From assembly GCA_050743265.1 (NCBI GenBank), contig JBOGEN010000161.1, positions 1 to 40,203 on the forward strand: 40,203 nucleotides of DNA, in the 5' to 3' direction. The notes below the pieces were generated by a model, which was not told where the DNA came from, ran no database searches, and saw nothing but the letters and a program-made list of their open reading frames with translations. Each line of letters starts with the position of its first letter. The stretch's first letter is position 1. This stretch comes from JBOGEN01 sp050743265. GTDB lineage: Bacteria > Actinomycetota > Actinomycetes > JBOGEN01. A program made the position numbers and the translations under genes. This document shows positions 1 to 7,560 of the stretch, in pieces.

Positions 1-710
1 GCCCACGCGTCCAGCGCGTCGGCGTCGTCCGCGAGCAGGCGGGCCGTCCGGGCGAGCGCGTCGGCGATGCCGGGGCCGAGGAGCCGGTCGAGCACCGGCA
101 GCGCCTCGTGCCGGACGCGGGCCCGGGCGTACGCGGGATCGGTGTTTTGCGGGTCGGACCAGGGTTCGAGACCCGACGCGGCGCACGCCGCCTCGGTGGT
201 CGTGCGGGACACGTCGAGCAGCGGCCGCAGGTACCTCCCGGAGACCGCACGCATGCCGGCGAGGGAACGTGCCCCCGACCCTCGGGCCAGCCCGAGCAGC
301 ACGGTCTCGGCCTGGTCGTCACGGGTGTGTCCGAGCAGGACCGCGGCAGCACGCAACCGGGTGGCGGCCCCGTCCAGCGCGGTGTACCGGGCACGCCGCG
401 CCGCCGCCTCGGGACCGCCCTCGCCGTCCACCTCCACACGGACCACCTCGGACGGGCTCAGGCCCATCGCGCCCAGGGTGCGGGCGAGAGCCGTGGCCCG
501 GGAGGCCGACCCGTCCTGCAGGCCGTGGTCGACGGTGACGGCCCCCACCCGCAGGCCGAGCCGGGGCGCCTCGAACGCGGCGGCTGCGGCGAGGGACAGC
601 GAGTCGGCTCCCCCGCTGCACGCCACCAGGACGAGGTCCCCGGCGCCCACCGGCTCGAGCGCACGCCGGACGGCGAGACGTACCGACGCGACCGCGGGAT
701 CGGGACCCAT
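1..710 (-). CDS. tilS: tRNA(Ile)-lysidine synthase TilS, C-terminal part outside window
   Basis: Ligates lysine to C34 of the CAU-anticodon tRNA-Ile so that it reads AUA; an ATP-dependent cytosolic enzyme. The ATG at 708-710 opens a frame that stays open to the window edge, so about 236 residues are visible. The N-terminal PP-loop is clear (SGGADS at residues 32-37), followed by VDHGL near residue 60 and the HTRDDQAET block near residue 130, all diagnostic of TilS. The C-terminal substrate-binding part lies beyond base 1. It is followed upstream (in its own direction) by the DUF2342 gene and dacB on the same strand, the usual actinobacterial order before hpt and ftsH. The family assignment is secure; the missing end is caused by the window, not by visible damage. 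Confidence 0.93.
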   Translation of the reverse strand, partial: MGPDPAVASVRLAVRRALEPVGAGDLVLVACSGGADSLSLAAAAAFEAPRLGLRVGAVTVDHGLQDGSASRATALARTLGAMGLSPSEVVRVEVDGEGGPEAAARRARYTALDGAATRLRAAAVLLGHTRDDQAETVLLGLARGSGARSLAGMRAVSGRYLRPLLDVSRTTTEAACAASGLEPWSDPQNTDPAYARARVRHEALPVLDRLLGPGIADALARTARLLADDADALDAW

Positions 711-749
711 GCCGCCAATTCTGCGGCCGCCCGGCCCGCTCCGGGGTGA

Positions 750-1862
750 TCAGTCCGTAACGGCGAGACCCGGCCCGGGCCGTGACGCCCCGTGCACCCG
801 TGCCACCCAGACCTCGGGCGTCTTGATCTCCTCGCGCGTGGGCAGCGTGCCCGGTGAGGCCCAGACCCGGTTGAACCCGGACATGCCGACCGCGTCCACC
901 ACCTCGCGGACGAACCGCGACCCCTCGGCGTACTGGCGCATCTTCACGTCGAGACCGAGCAGCCGTCGGACGAGCTGGTCGAACACGCCGCCGCCGGCAC
1001 GACGCCGGCTGAACCGCTGCCGGATCGTGCGGACCGAGGGCACAACCTCCGGGCCTACCCCGTCCATCACGTAGTCGGCGTGGCCCTCGAGCAGGGACAT
1101 GACGGCGGTGAGCCGGTCGACGACGACCCGCTGGTCCGGGGTGGTCACGAGATCGATGACCGACACGTCCTGGCCGGAGCGGGCGGCACCGACGAGCGAG
1201 CCCGCGGCGTCCTTGAGGCGCCGGGCCAGCGCGGCGGCGTCGAGGTCGGACGCGGCGACGAACTCCTCAACCTGCTCGGCGAGGTGGTCGCGCAGCCAGG
1301 GGTTCGCGGTGAACTGCACCCGGTGGGTCACCTCGTGCAGGCACACCCACATCCGGAAGTCACGAGGGTCGACGCCCATCTCCCGCTCCGCCGCGACGAT
1401 GTTGGGCGCGACGAGCAGCAGCCGGCCGTCGCTGCCGAAGATCTCGTACTGGCCGAGCACCTTGCCCGCGAGCAGCGCGAGCACGCCGCCCACCTGCATG
1501 CCGGTGAGGCGTCGCCCCACCATGGGAACCGCGCCGACACCGGACCGGCGGGAGCTCATCGCGTCGACCACCGGGTCCATGAGCACCCGGAAGCCGTCGG
1601 CGTTGACCCGGACCCAGCTGGGCCGGTCGACGACGGAGGCGGGGTTGGACATCAGGCTGCCGTGTGCAGACGCCCCGTTGGCCCCGGGCGCGCTCACGAG
1701 GCCGGTGAACCCCCCGACGTGGCCGCCCGCCTCGGCGGCGAGCTCGCGCAACTGGGAGACGGCGCCGAACGCCGTACGTCGGGGCACCTCCGGCCCCGGT
1801 CGGACGAGGCGCAGGGCCGTGGACACCGCCACGTCCCAGTCGATCATCTCCGTGCTGCCCAT
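750..1862 (-). CDS. DUF2342 / zinc-dependent metalloprotease-like protein
   Basis: About 370 residues. It carries a zincin signature HEVTH roughly in the middle (near residue 175) and a second conserved block LEGHADYVMDG about 85 residues later, which would supply a third metal ligand. This arrangement is that of the actinobacterial DUF2342 family, often annotated as zinc-dependent metalloprotease or coenzyme-F420-biosynthesis-associated protein. The substrate is not known and proteolytic activity is inferred only from the motif. I place the start at the ATG at 1860-1862; an in-frame TTG at 1869-1871 would add three residues. Neither has a good ribosome-binding site. It lies between dacB (33 bp upstream) and tilS (39 bp downstream), all on the minus strand, and may be co-transcribed. 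Confidence 0.82.
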   Translation of the reverse strand: MGSTEMIDWDVAVSTALRLVRPGPEVPRRTAFGAVSQLRELAAEAGGHVGGFTGLVSAPGANGASAHGSLMSNPASVVDRPSWVRVNADGFRVLMDPVVDAMSSRRSGVGAVPMVGRRLTGMQVGGVLALLAGKVLGQYEIFGSDGRLLLVAPNIVAAEREMGVDPRDFRMWVCLHEVTHRVQFTANPWLRDHLAEQVEEFVAASDLDAAALARRLKDAAGSLVGAARSGQDVSVIDLVTTPDQRVVVDRLTAVMSLLEGHADYVMDGVGPEVVPSVRTIRQRFSRRRAGGGVFDQLVRRLLGLDVKMRQYAEGSRFVREVVDAVGMSGFNRVWASPGTLPTREEIKTPEVWVARVHGASRPGPGLAVTD

Positions 1863-1895
1863 GGGGCCCAACCTACGGCGTGCCCCCCGCCCAGG

Positions 1896-3392
1896 TCAGG
1901 GCGCGGGCGCGGACGGACTCGCGGTCGGGGCGGGAACGCACCCGCAGGACGCCAGCGCCGCGGCCACCTCGTCGAGCGCCGCCTCGGCTCCGGTACTGCT
2001 CGTCGCCCCGTCGGTGAGGACGGCGAAGACGAGCAGCCGCCCGTCCCTGTCCTGCACCAGGCCGGTGAGCGCGCTCACCCCGGTCAGCGTGCCGGTCTTG
2101 GCCCGCACCACCCCCGCCGCCGGCTCGGCGTCCGAGGAGGAGAAGCGCTCGCCGAGCGTTCCTGTGAAGCCGGCGACCGGCAGGCCGCTGACCAGGGGGC
2201 GCAGGTCGCCGTGCGCCGAGTGCGCTGCAGTCGCGAGCGTCCGGGCGAGGACGCGGGGCGGGACGCGGTCCTCGCGGGAGAGGCCCGAGCCGTCGTACAT
2301 CTCGAGGCCACCGGGGTCCACATCCAGCTCGGTCAGGACGTCGCTGACCGCCGCCTCACCGCCGGAGAAACTGGCCGGGTGGCCGGCGCTGCGGGCGGCG
2401 TGGCGCAGCAGGGTCTCCGCGATGTCGTTGTCACTCTCCTCGAGCATCGTCTCGACCAACGTCGCCACCGGCTGGGACTGCACCCGTGCCAGCCGCTCGG
2501 CACCGGGTGGGGCGACCTCGCGGGACACCCCGCCGCGGACCTCGATGCCCTCCTCCTCGAGGAGCTCGGCGAACAGGGCTCCGGTGGCCAGCGGAGGGTC
2601 CGCTTCGCGGGTGAGGCCGCCCGGGGTGACGCCCCCGGCGTCCGCGGCAAGCGCCGTGACCGGGGCGACGTACCCGCCCGAGACGTAGGTGGAAGGCCAG
2701 GTCGGGCTCTGGGTCGGGCCGGTGAAGAGGGTGTCGTCCACCCGCAGCCGGACGGACGTCGTGCCCTGCTCGCGGAGCGCCGCGGCGGTGTCGGCGGCGA
2801 GGTCGGGCAGGCGGGCCGGCTCCGTGTCTCCCCCGGGCAGCAGGTCCTCGGTCCGCTCGTGGGCGGAGCCCTGGCCGTGCTCGGGTGCGGGCTCGCGGGT
2901 CAGGGTGGGGTCGCCGCCGCCGACGAGGACGACCTCGTCCGGGGCCTCCCCGCTCACCACGGACGTGGTCAGGCGAGCGTCCGGCCCGACCGTCTCGAGG
3001 ACGGCGGCCGCCGTGAGGGTCTTGATCGTGGACGCCGGGGCGATCGGGAGGCCGCCGTCCCGCTCGTAGACGGGCTCACCGCTCGCGTCGAGCACGGAGA
3101 CCCCGACGCGCGCGCCGAGGGCCGGGTCGTCGAGCACGCCGGCCAGCGCGTCCTCCACCGCGGCCTGGGCGGTGAGCCGGCTCGGCGGGGTCGTGGAGAC
3201 CGCCAGCGGCGACAGCGCCGGGGCCGCCGGCACCGGGGCCGGGGTCTTCCACGCCTCGACCTGGGCGGGATCGTCGCCGGTGAGCGCCAGCACCCCGGCC
3301 ACCAGCCCGGCCACGGCTCCGCAGCCCACCGTCGCGAGCACCGCCCGGCGCAGGACGCGGCTCCTGCCGCGGCGTCTGCTGCCCTCCGCCAC
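1896..3392 (-). CDS. dacB: D-alanyl-D-alanine carboxypeptidase/endopeptidase (PBP4, peptidase S13)
   Basis: A 498-residue penicillin-binding protein that trims peptidoglycan stem peptides outside the membrane. The three serine-acyltransferase motifs are all present: STIK at 121-124 (nucleophile Ser121, Lys124), SDN at 320-322 and KTG at 432-434. An Arg-rich N-terminus followed by a hydrophobic stretch (residues 17-37) forms a signal anchor, then a Pro/Ala-rich linker. The GTG start at 3390-3392 is chosen because AAGGGG lies about ten bases upstream and because the signal anchor begins right after it; the open frame itself runs much further back, but that part is antisense to ppa. A C-terminal Pro/Ala/Ser tail follows the catalytic domain. 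It is transcribed divergently from ppa across a 45-bp gap. Confidence 0.92.
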   Translation of the reverse strand: MAEGSRRRGRSRVLRRAVLATVGCGAVAGLVAGVLALTGDDPAQVEAWKTPAPVPAAPALSPLAVSTTPPSRLTAQAAVEDALAGVLDDPALGARVGVSVLDASGEPVYERDGGLPIAPASTIKTLTAAAVLETVGPDARLTTSVVSGEAPDEVVLVGGGDPTLTREPAPEHGQGSAHERTEDLLPGGDTEPARLPDLAADTAAALREQGTTSVRLRVDDTLFTGPTQSPTWPSTYVSGGYVAPVTALAADAGGVTPGGLTREADPPLATGALFAELLEEEGIEVRGGVSREVAPPGAERLARVQSQPVATLVETMLEESDNDIAETLLRHAARSAGHPASFSGGEAAVSDVLTELDVDPGGLEMYDGSGLSREDRVPPRVLARTLATAAHSAHGDLRPLVSGLPVAGFTGTLGERFSSSDAEPAAGVVRAKTGTLTGVSALTGLVQDRDGRLLVFAVLTDGATSSTGAEAALDEVAAALASCGCVPAPTASPSAPAP

Positions 3393-3437
3393 TGGTGCCG
3401 TCCCCTTTCCCTCGCCTGCGTAGGGGACACTAGCCCG

Positions 3438-3965
3438 GTGGAGTTCGACGTCTTTATCGAGATCCCCAAGGGGCAGCGCAACAAGTACGAGGTGGACCAC
3501 GAGACGGGCCGCATCCGGCTCGACCGCATGCTGTTCACCTCGACGCGCTACCCGGCGGACTACGGCTTCGTCGAGGGCACGCTCGGCGAGGACGGCGACC
3601 CGCTGGACGCGCTGGTGCTGGTGGACGAGCCCACGTTCCCGGGGTGCCTCATCATGTGCCGTGCCGTCGGCATGTTCCGGATGACGGACGAGAAGGGCGG
3701 CGACGACAAGGTGCTCTGCGTGCCGGCCGGCGACCCGCGGCTCGAGCACATGCGCGACATCCACCACATCCCGGAGTTCGACAGGCTCGAGATCCAGCAC
3801 TTCTTCGAGACGTACAAGGACCTCGAGCCCGGCAAGTCGGTGGAGGGGGCCACCTGGGTCGGCCGGGCCGACGCAGAGAAGGAGATCCGCGCCTCCGTGG
3901 ATCGGCTGCGGGAGCAGCAGGACGAGGCCGAGGCGTCCCAGCCACACCTCGGTGGGCACGCCTGA
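3438..3965 (+). CDS. ppa: Inorganic pyrophosphatase, family I
   Basis: Soluble Mg-dependent enzyme of 175 residues that hydrolyses pyrophosphate to phosphate, pulling biosynthetic reactions forward. The family signature DGDPLD is at residues 52-57, preceded by YPADYGF, and the length is normal. The C-terminal tail is acidic and glutamine-rich. The start is the GTG at 3438-3440, giving the expected VEFDVFIEIPKG N-terminus; GGGGA lies about ten bases upstream. The gap to divergent dacB is only 45 bp, so the two promoters must overlap. A membrane pyrophosphatase (hppA) is also present in this window, so the cell can both waste and harvest pyrophosphate energy. Confidence 0.95.
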   Translation: MEFDVFIEIPKGQRNKYEVDHETGRIRLDRMLFTSTRYPADYGFVEGTLGEDGDPLDALVLVDEPTFPGCLIMCRAVGMFRMTDEKGGDDKVLCVPAGDPRLEHMRDIHHIPEFDRLEIQHFFETYKDLEPGKSVEGATWVGRADAEKEIRASVDRLREQQDEAEASQPHLGGHA

Positions 3966-4002
3966 GCCGAGCGGCGCCCGCGCGGTTGACGGTCAGTGCG
4001 CG

Positions 4003-4044
4003 GCGGTCAGAGGGCTGCGGTCAGAGCGCTGCGGTCAGCAGCGG
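4003..4044. repeat. Three 14-bp tandem repeats spanning a stop codon
   Basis: Three consecutive 14-base units, each beginning GCGGTCAG, at 4003-4016, 4017-4030 and 4031-4044. They sit in the short convergent gap after ppa and run into the last codons of the minus-strand GGDEF/EAL gene, whose TGA stop is in the second unit. Each unit carries a TGA in the same register relative to the repeat, as expected from slippage duplication. Confidence 0.7.
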
Positions 4045-6171
4045 CCCGATCTGCTGCGCGCTCCGCGGCGCCCCGAGGTGGTAGCCCTGCGCGTCGTCGC
4101 AGCCGAGCGCACGGAGCACCTCCTCCTGCTCGTCCGTCTCCACGCCGACGCCGATCGTCCGCATACCGAGTGCGCGCCCCAGGGTGAGCAGCGCGGCGAC
4201 CACGGCCGAGCCCTCGCGGGACGCGGCCACCTGGTTGACGAGGGACGCGTCGACCTTGAGCGTGCTCACCGGCATGCCTCGCAGTGACGTGAGCGAGGAC
4301 GCGCCGGTGCCGAACCGGTCCACGGCGACGTCGACGCCGAGCGCGGCGAGCCCGGACACGGCCCGGTGCACGTGCCCGGCCTTGTCGAGCAGGTCCGACT
4401 CGGCCACCTCGACCCGCAGCGCGTGCGCCGGGAGCCCGTGCCGGGCGAGGCGTGCCCGGGTGAGGTCCACGACGTCGGCGCCGGTGAGCTGGCGTGAGGA
4501 GAGGTTCACGGACACGGTGAGCCCGGCGTGCTCGTTCGTCCAGCGGGCCATCTGTGCGCAGGCCTCGTCGAGCGTCCAGGCGGCGAGCCGGGCGATCTCC
4601 TCGCCGTACTCGGCAGCGGGCAGGAACTCGTCCGGCATGACGAAGCCCTGGTCGGGGTCGCGCAGCCGCAGCAGCGCCTCCACGCCCACCACCTGGCGCT
4701 TCGCGAGGTCGACGACCGGCTGGTAGTGCAGGCTCAACGCGGCCCGCGGGTCGTCCAGGGCGAACCGCTCGGCCTGACCGCCGTGCACGTCCGCGTCGAG
4801 GGCCACCCGCAGCCGCCGCCGCATCTCCTCCGCCGGGTCGTCCAGCGTGTCAGGGCGGGTGACCGTACGGTCCCTGCCGCCCTCCTTGGCGCGGCGCAGC
4901 GCCTCCTCGGCACGCCAGAGCAGCTGCTCGTGCTCGTCCTGCGGGTCGGACACCGCGAGGCCGACGCTGGCGGTCAGCCCGGCCGGGGTGTCCTCGCCCG
5001 GCAGCCCGACCGCGCGGACGGCCAGTCGTACCCGCTCGGCGATGTGCCTCGAGACCGCCTCGGAGCCCACGTCCTCGCAGATCAACCCGAACGAGTCACG
5101 CCCGAGCCGGCACACGACGTCACCGGGACGCAGCACGGCTCCGAGCCGGTTGGCCACCTGGACGACGAGGCGGTCGGCGAGGTCGCGCCCGCGGGCCGCC
5201 TCGTACGCGGCGAACTCGTCGAGGTCGATGGCCACGACGGCGACGGGGGTCTCCCGGCGGCGTGCCCGGCCCAGCGCATACCGCAGGTGGCGCAGCATGA
5301 GCCGCCGGTCGGGCAGCCCGGTCAGCGTGTCGAGCGACCCCGGACGCGCGGTGTCCTCGGGACGCTCGGCCGGCGAGGTGACGACGACCTGCACCCGCAG
5401 GTGCGTGCGCGGCGCGGGCGGCCACTCCACGCGGGCGACGGTGACCTCGCTCCTGACCGTCCGCAGGTCCGCGGAGACCCACCGGGCGGACGCCTCGCGG
5501 CGCGTCTCCTGACCCGACGAGACGAGCGCCACGGCCTCCTCGACCGCCTGCGCGTCCTCACGGTGCACGCGCAGGGTCAGCCGGCGGCCGGACCAGTCAG
5601 CCGGTGCGCCCCCCACGAGGGAGGCGAAGGCCCCATTGGCCCCGCAGATGCGGGTCGAGTCCCCGGGGTGGACGAGAGCGGTCGGGACCGGGGTCTCGAC
5701 GAGGTCCCGGCGCCACTGGCGGCGGGCGGCCGCGACCTGCTCGGTTTGCCGGCGGGTCTCGCGGGACGCGGCGTCCAGGGACAGGAGCAGCGCCGCGTGC
5801 CGCCGGACCTCGGCCGGGTCGCTGCCGACGGGCAGGACGTCCACGCCGGCGGGGAGCGAGTCGTCCGGCTTGCCCGTGGGTGCGTCCGGGGTGAGCAGCA
5901 GCCCGGGAAGCCCCTCGCACCCCGGGACAGCCCGGAGCCGAGCAACTGCGGCCAGGGCCTCCCCCAGGTCGCCCGCGGCCACGACGACGAGACCCGCGCC
6001 CCCCGCCTGGCGGAGGACGGTCTCGGCCTCGTGCTCGTTCGCGGCGGCGACCACCGCCCGCAGGCCCTCGACGCTGGACGTCAGCTCGCGTCGGCCGCCG
6101 TTCTTCGCGTCCACGACGAGGATCGGGTTGCGGGGCTCCACCGGCTGGTCGGACGCCTCGGCGCCCTCCAT
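4021..6171 (-). CDS. Degenerate receiver-PAS-GGDEF-EAL protein (c-di-GMP related)
   Basis: About 716 residues in four parts. First is a receiver-like domain (ILVVDAKNG onward) in which the usual phospho-acceptor Asp position reads VVVAAGD, so it is probably a pseudo-receiver. A PAS-like segment follows, then GGDEF and EAL domains. The GGDEF signature is replaced by GRDSF, but an RxxD inhibitory-site motif (RPGD) is kept five residues before it. This suggests loss of cyclase activity with possible c-di-GMP binding. The EAL domain keeps VEALLRL, VNLSS, VEVAES, LKVDAS, GVETDEQ and AQGYHL, but the metal-binding DDFGTG loop is DRFGTG. Phosphodiesterase activity may therefore be weak or absent. The start is uncertain. 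The frame is open up to an ATG at 6351, but codons between 6351 and 6171 often end in A/T, unlike the rest, so I prefer the ATG at 6169-6171. The preceding 222 bp hold no other gene that I can see. Confidence 0.88.
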   Translation of the reverse strand: MEGAEASDQPVEPRNPILVVDAKNGGRRELTSSVEGLRAVVAAANEHEAETVLRQAGGAGLVVVAAGDLGEALAAVARLRAVPGCEGLPGLLLTPDAPTGKPDDSLPAGVDVLPVGSDPAEVRRHAALLLSLDAASRETRRQTEQVAAARRQWRRDLVETPVPTALVHPGDSTRICGANGAFASLVGGAPADWSGRRLTLRVHREDAQAVEEAVALVSSGQETRREASARWVSADLRTVRSEVTVARVEWPPAPRTHLRVQVVVTSPAERPEDTARPGSLDTLTGLPDRRLMLRHLRYALGRARRRETPVAVVAIDLDEFAAYEAARGRDLADRLVVQVANRLGAVLRPGDVVCRLGRDSFGLICEDVGSEAVSRHIAERVRLAVRAVGLPGEDTPAGLTASVGLAVSDPQDEHEQLLWRAEEALRRAKEGGRDRTVTRPDTLDDPAEEMRRRLRVALDADVHGGQAERFALDDPRAALSLHYQPVVDLAKRQVVGVEALLRLRDPDQGFVMPDEFLPAAEYGEEIARLAAWTLDEACAQMARWTNEHAGLTVSVNLSSRQLTGADVVDLTRARLARHGLPAHALRVEVAESDLLDKAGHVHRAVSGLAALGVDVAVDRFGTGASSLTSLRGMPVSTLKVDASLVNQVAASREGSAVVAALLTLGRALGMRTIGVGVETDEQEEVLRALGCDDAQGYHLGAPRSAQQIGPLLTAAL

Positions 6172-6393
6172 GCAATGGAACCCGGGCTCGACCCCCCCGT
6201 GGTCCACGCGGCCACCCCCGTCGGCCTCGTCCCCCTCGGCAGGGCCCGCCGCCCGGCATCCGGGTGTCAGCGGACCCGCCACTGTCCTGGAGCATGACAC
6301 GCCGGGAGCGGGCTGTCGCAGCAACGGGACAAGCTGGTGCCGGAGAGTCATCGCCCCAGCACGCTCAGGCAGACACTCAGGTCACGCGCCCGG

Positions 6394-7410
6394 TCAGCTC
6401 AGGCGGACGACCATCTTGCCCGTGTTGGCCCCCCGCATCATGTCGAGGAACGCGGCGGGGGCGTGGTCGATCCCGTCCACGACGGTCTCCTCGTACGTGA
6501 GCCGGCCCTCCCGCAGCCAGCCGCCGACGTCGCGAAGGTGGTCAGCCCGCAGGTGGTGGTGATCCCGCACGAGGAAGCCGGCGATCGTGATCCGCTTGCC
6601 GATCACGAGGGCGAGGTTGCGGGGCGCGGCCGGAGGCTCCGTCGCGTTGTACGCGGAGATCGCGCCGCAGACGGCGACCCGACCCCCGACGTTCAGGTGC
6701 GTGAGCGCCGCCTCGAGGTGCTCGCCCCCGACGTTGTCGAAGTACACGTCCACGCCGTCCGGCGCGGCCTCGCCGAGCTGGCGCGACACCGGTGCATCCC
6801 GGTAGTTGAAGGCGGCGTCGAAGCCGAGCTTGTCGACGAGGTAGGAGACCTTCTCGTCCGACCCGGCGCTGCCCACGACCCGGGCGGCGCCCCGGAGCCG
6901 GGCGATCTGACCGGCGGTGCTGCCCACCGCGCCGGCCGCGCCCGAGACGAACACCGTGTCCCCCTCGACCATGCGGGCGACCTCGGTCACCCCCGCGTAC
7001 GCGGTGAGGCCGGGCATGCCCAGCACGCCGAGGTACGCGGACAGGGTGGGCGCGGCGGCCGGGTCGACCGGGCGGACCGCGGACGCGTCCGCGACGGCGT
7101 ACTCGCGCCAGCCGAGCCCGTGCAGCACGACGTCGCCCTCGGCCACGTCCGGGCTGGCCGAGGCCACCACCTCGCCGACCGCGCCCCCGTCCATCACCGC
7201 ACCCACCTCGAACGGCGGCACGTACGACGGGAGGTCGTTCATCCGCCCTCGCATGTACGGGTCGACGGACATGAACAGGTTGCGTACGACGACCTGGCCG
7301 TCGCCGGGCTCGGGGACCTCGCGCTCGACGAGGGCGAAGTCCTCCGCGGCCGGCCAGCCCCGGGGGCGGGACGCCAGGTGGACCTCTCGGCTCGTGCGCG
7401 GCGTGCTCAT
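6394..7410 (-). CDS. NADP-dependent oxidoreductase, CurA / prostaglandin-reductase type (MDR superfamily)
   Basis: A 338-residue zinc-free medium-chain dehydrogenase/reductase. Members reduce the C=C double bond of alpha,beta-unsaturated ketones or aldehydes with NADPH; E. coli CurA and leukotriene B4 dehydrogenases are relatives. Visible marks are VDPYMRGRM in the N-terminal catalytic domain, the nucleotide-binding loop GAAGAVGSTAGQIA, the block YFDNVGGEHLEAAL, and GRVAVCGAIS. The zinc ligands of true alcohol dehydrogenases are absent. The ATG at 7408-7410 is preceded by GGGGG about six bases upstream; upstream in-frame codons reach 7491 but lie in the divergent promoter region with betA. 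The physiological substrate cannot be read from the sequence. Confidence 0.9.
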   Translation of the reverse strand: MSTPRTSREVHLASRPRGWPAAEDFALVEREVPEPGDGQVVVRNLFMSVDPYMRGRMNDLPSYVPPFEVGAVMDGGAVGEVVASASPDVAEGDVVLHGLGWREYAVADASAVRPVDPAAAPTLSAYLGVLGMPGLTAYAGVTEVARMVEGDTVFVSGAAGAVGSTAGQIARLRGAARVVGSAGSDEKVSYLVDKLGFDAAFNYRDAPVSRQLGEAAPDGVDVYFDNVGGEHLEAALTHLNVGGRVAVCGAISAYNATEPPAAPRNLALVIGKRITIAGFLVRDHHHLRADHLRDVGGWLREGRLTYEETVVDGIDHAPAAFLDMMRGANTGKMVVRLS

Positions 7411-7436
7411 GCGGGACCCCCGGGTTCGGCGGAGTG

Positions 7437-7453
7437 TGCGGCGATTGGCCGCA
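7437..7453. promoter_or_regulatory. Dyad in the curA-like/betA divergent promoter region
   Basis: TGCGGC, a 5-base spacer and GCCGCA form a perfect 6-bp inverted repeat in the 150-bp gap between the divergent oxidoreductase and betA genes. It could be an operator, but a GC-rich dyad of this size can arise by chance and no regulator gene is adjacent. Confidence 0.25.
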
Positions 7454-7560
7454 GATGGTTCCGTTGTCCCTTCCCGACCGGGGCGCGGCACACACGCCGG
7501 CGGCGCACACTGGTGGCCACGCCCTCGTCCCGGCGCCCTGCGACCCCACCCGAGGCCTGC

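Noticed and set aside
1080..3437. Long upstream extension of the ppa frame
   Set aside because: It is antisense to the DUF2342 gene and dacB; the real pyrophosphatase N-terminus begins at 3438.
6394..7560. Long upstream extension of the betA frame
   Set aside because: It is antisense to the CurA-like gene; BetA's nucleotide-binding fold starts right after the ATG at 7561.
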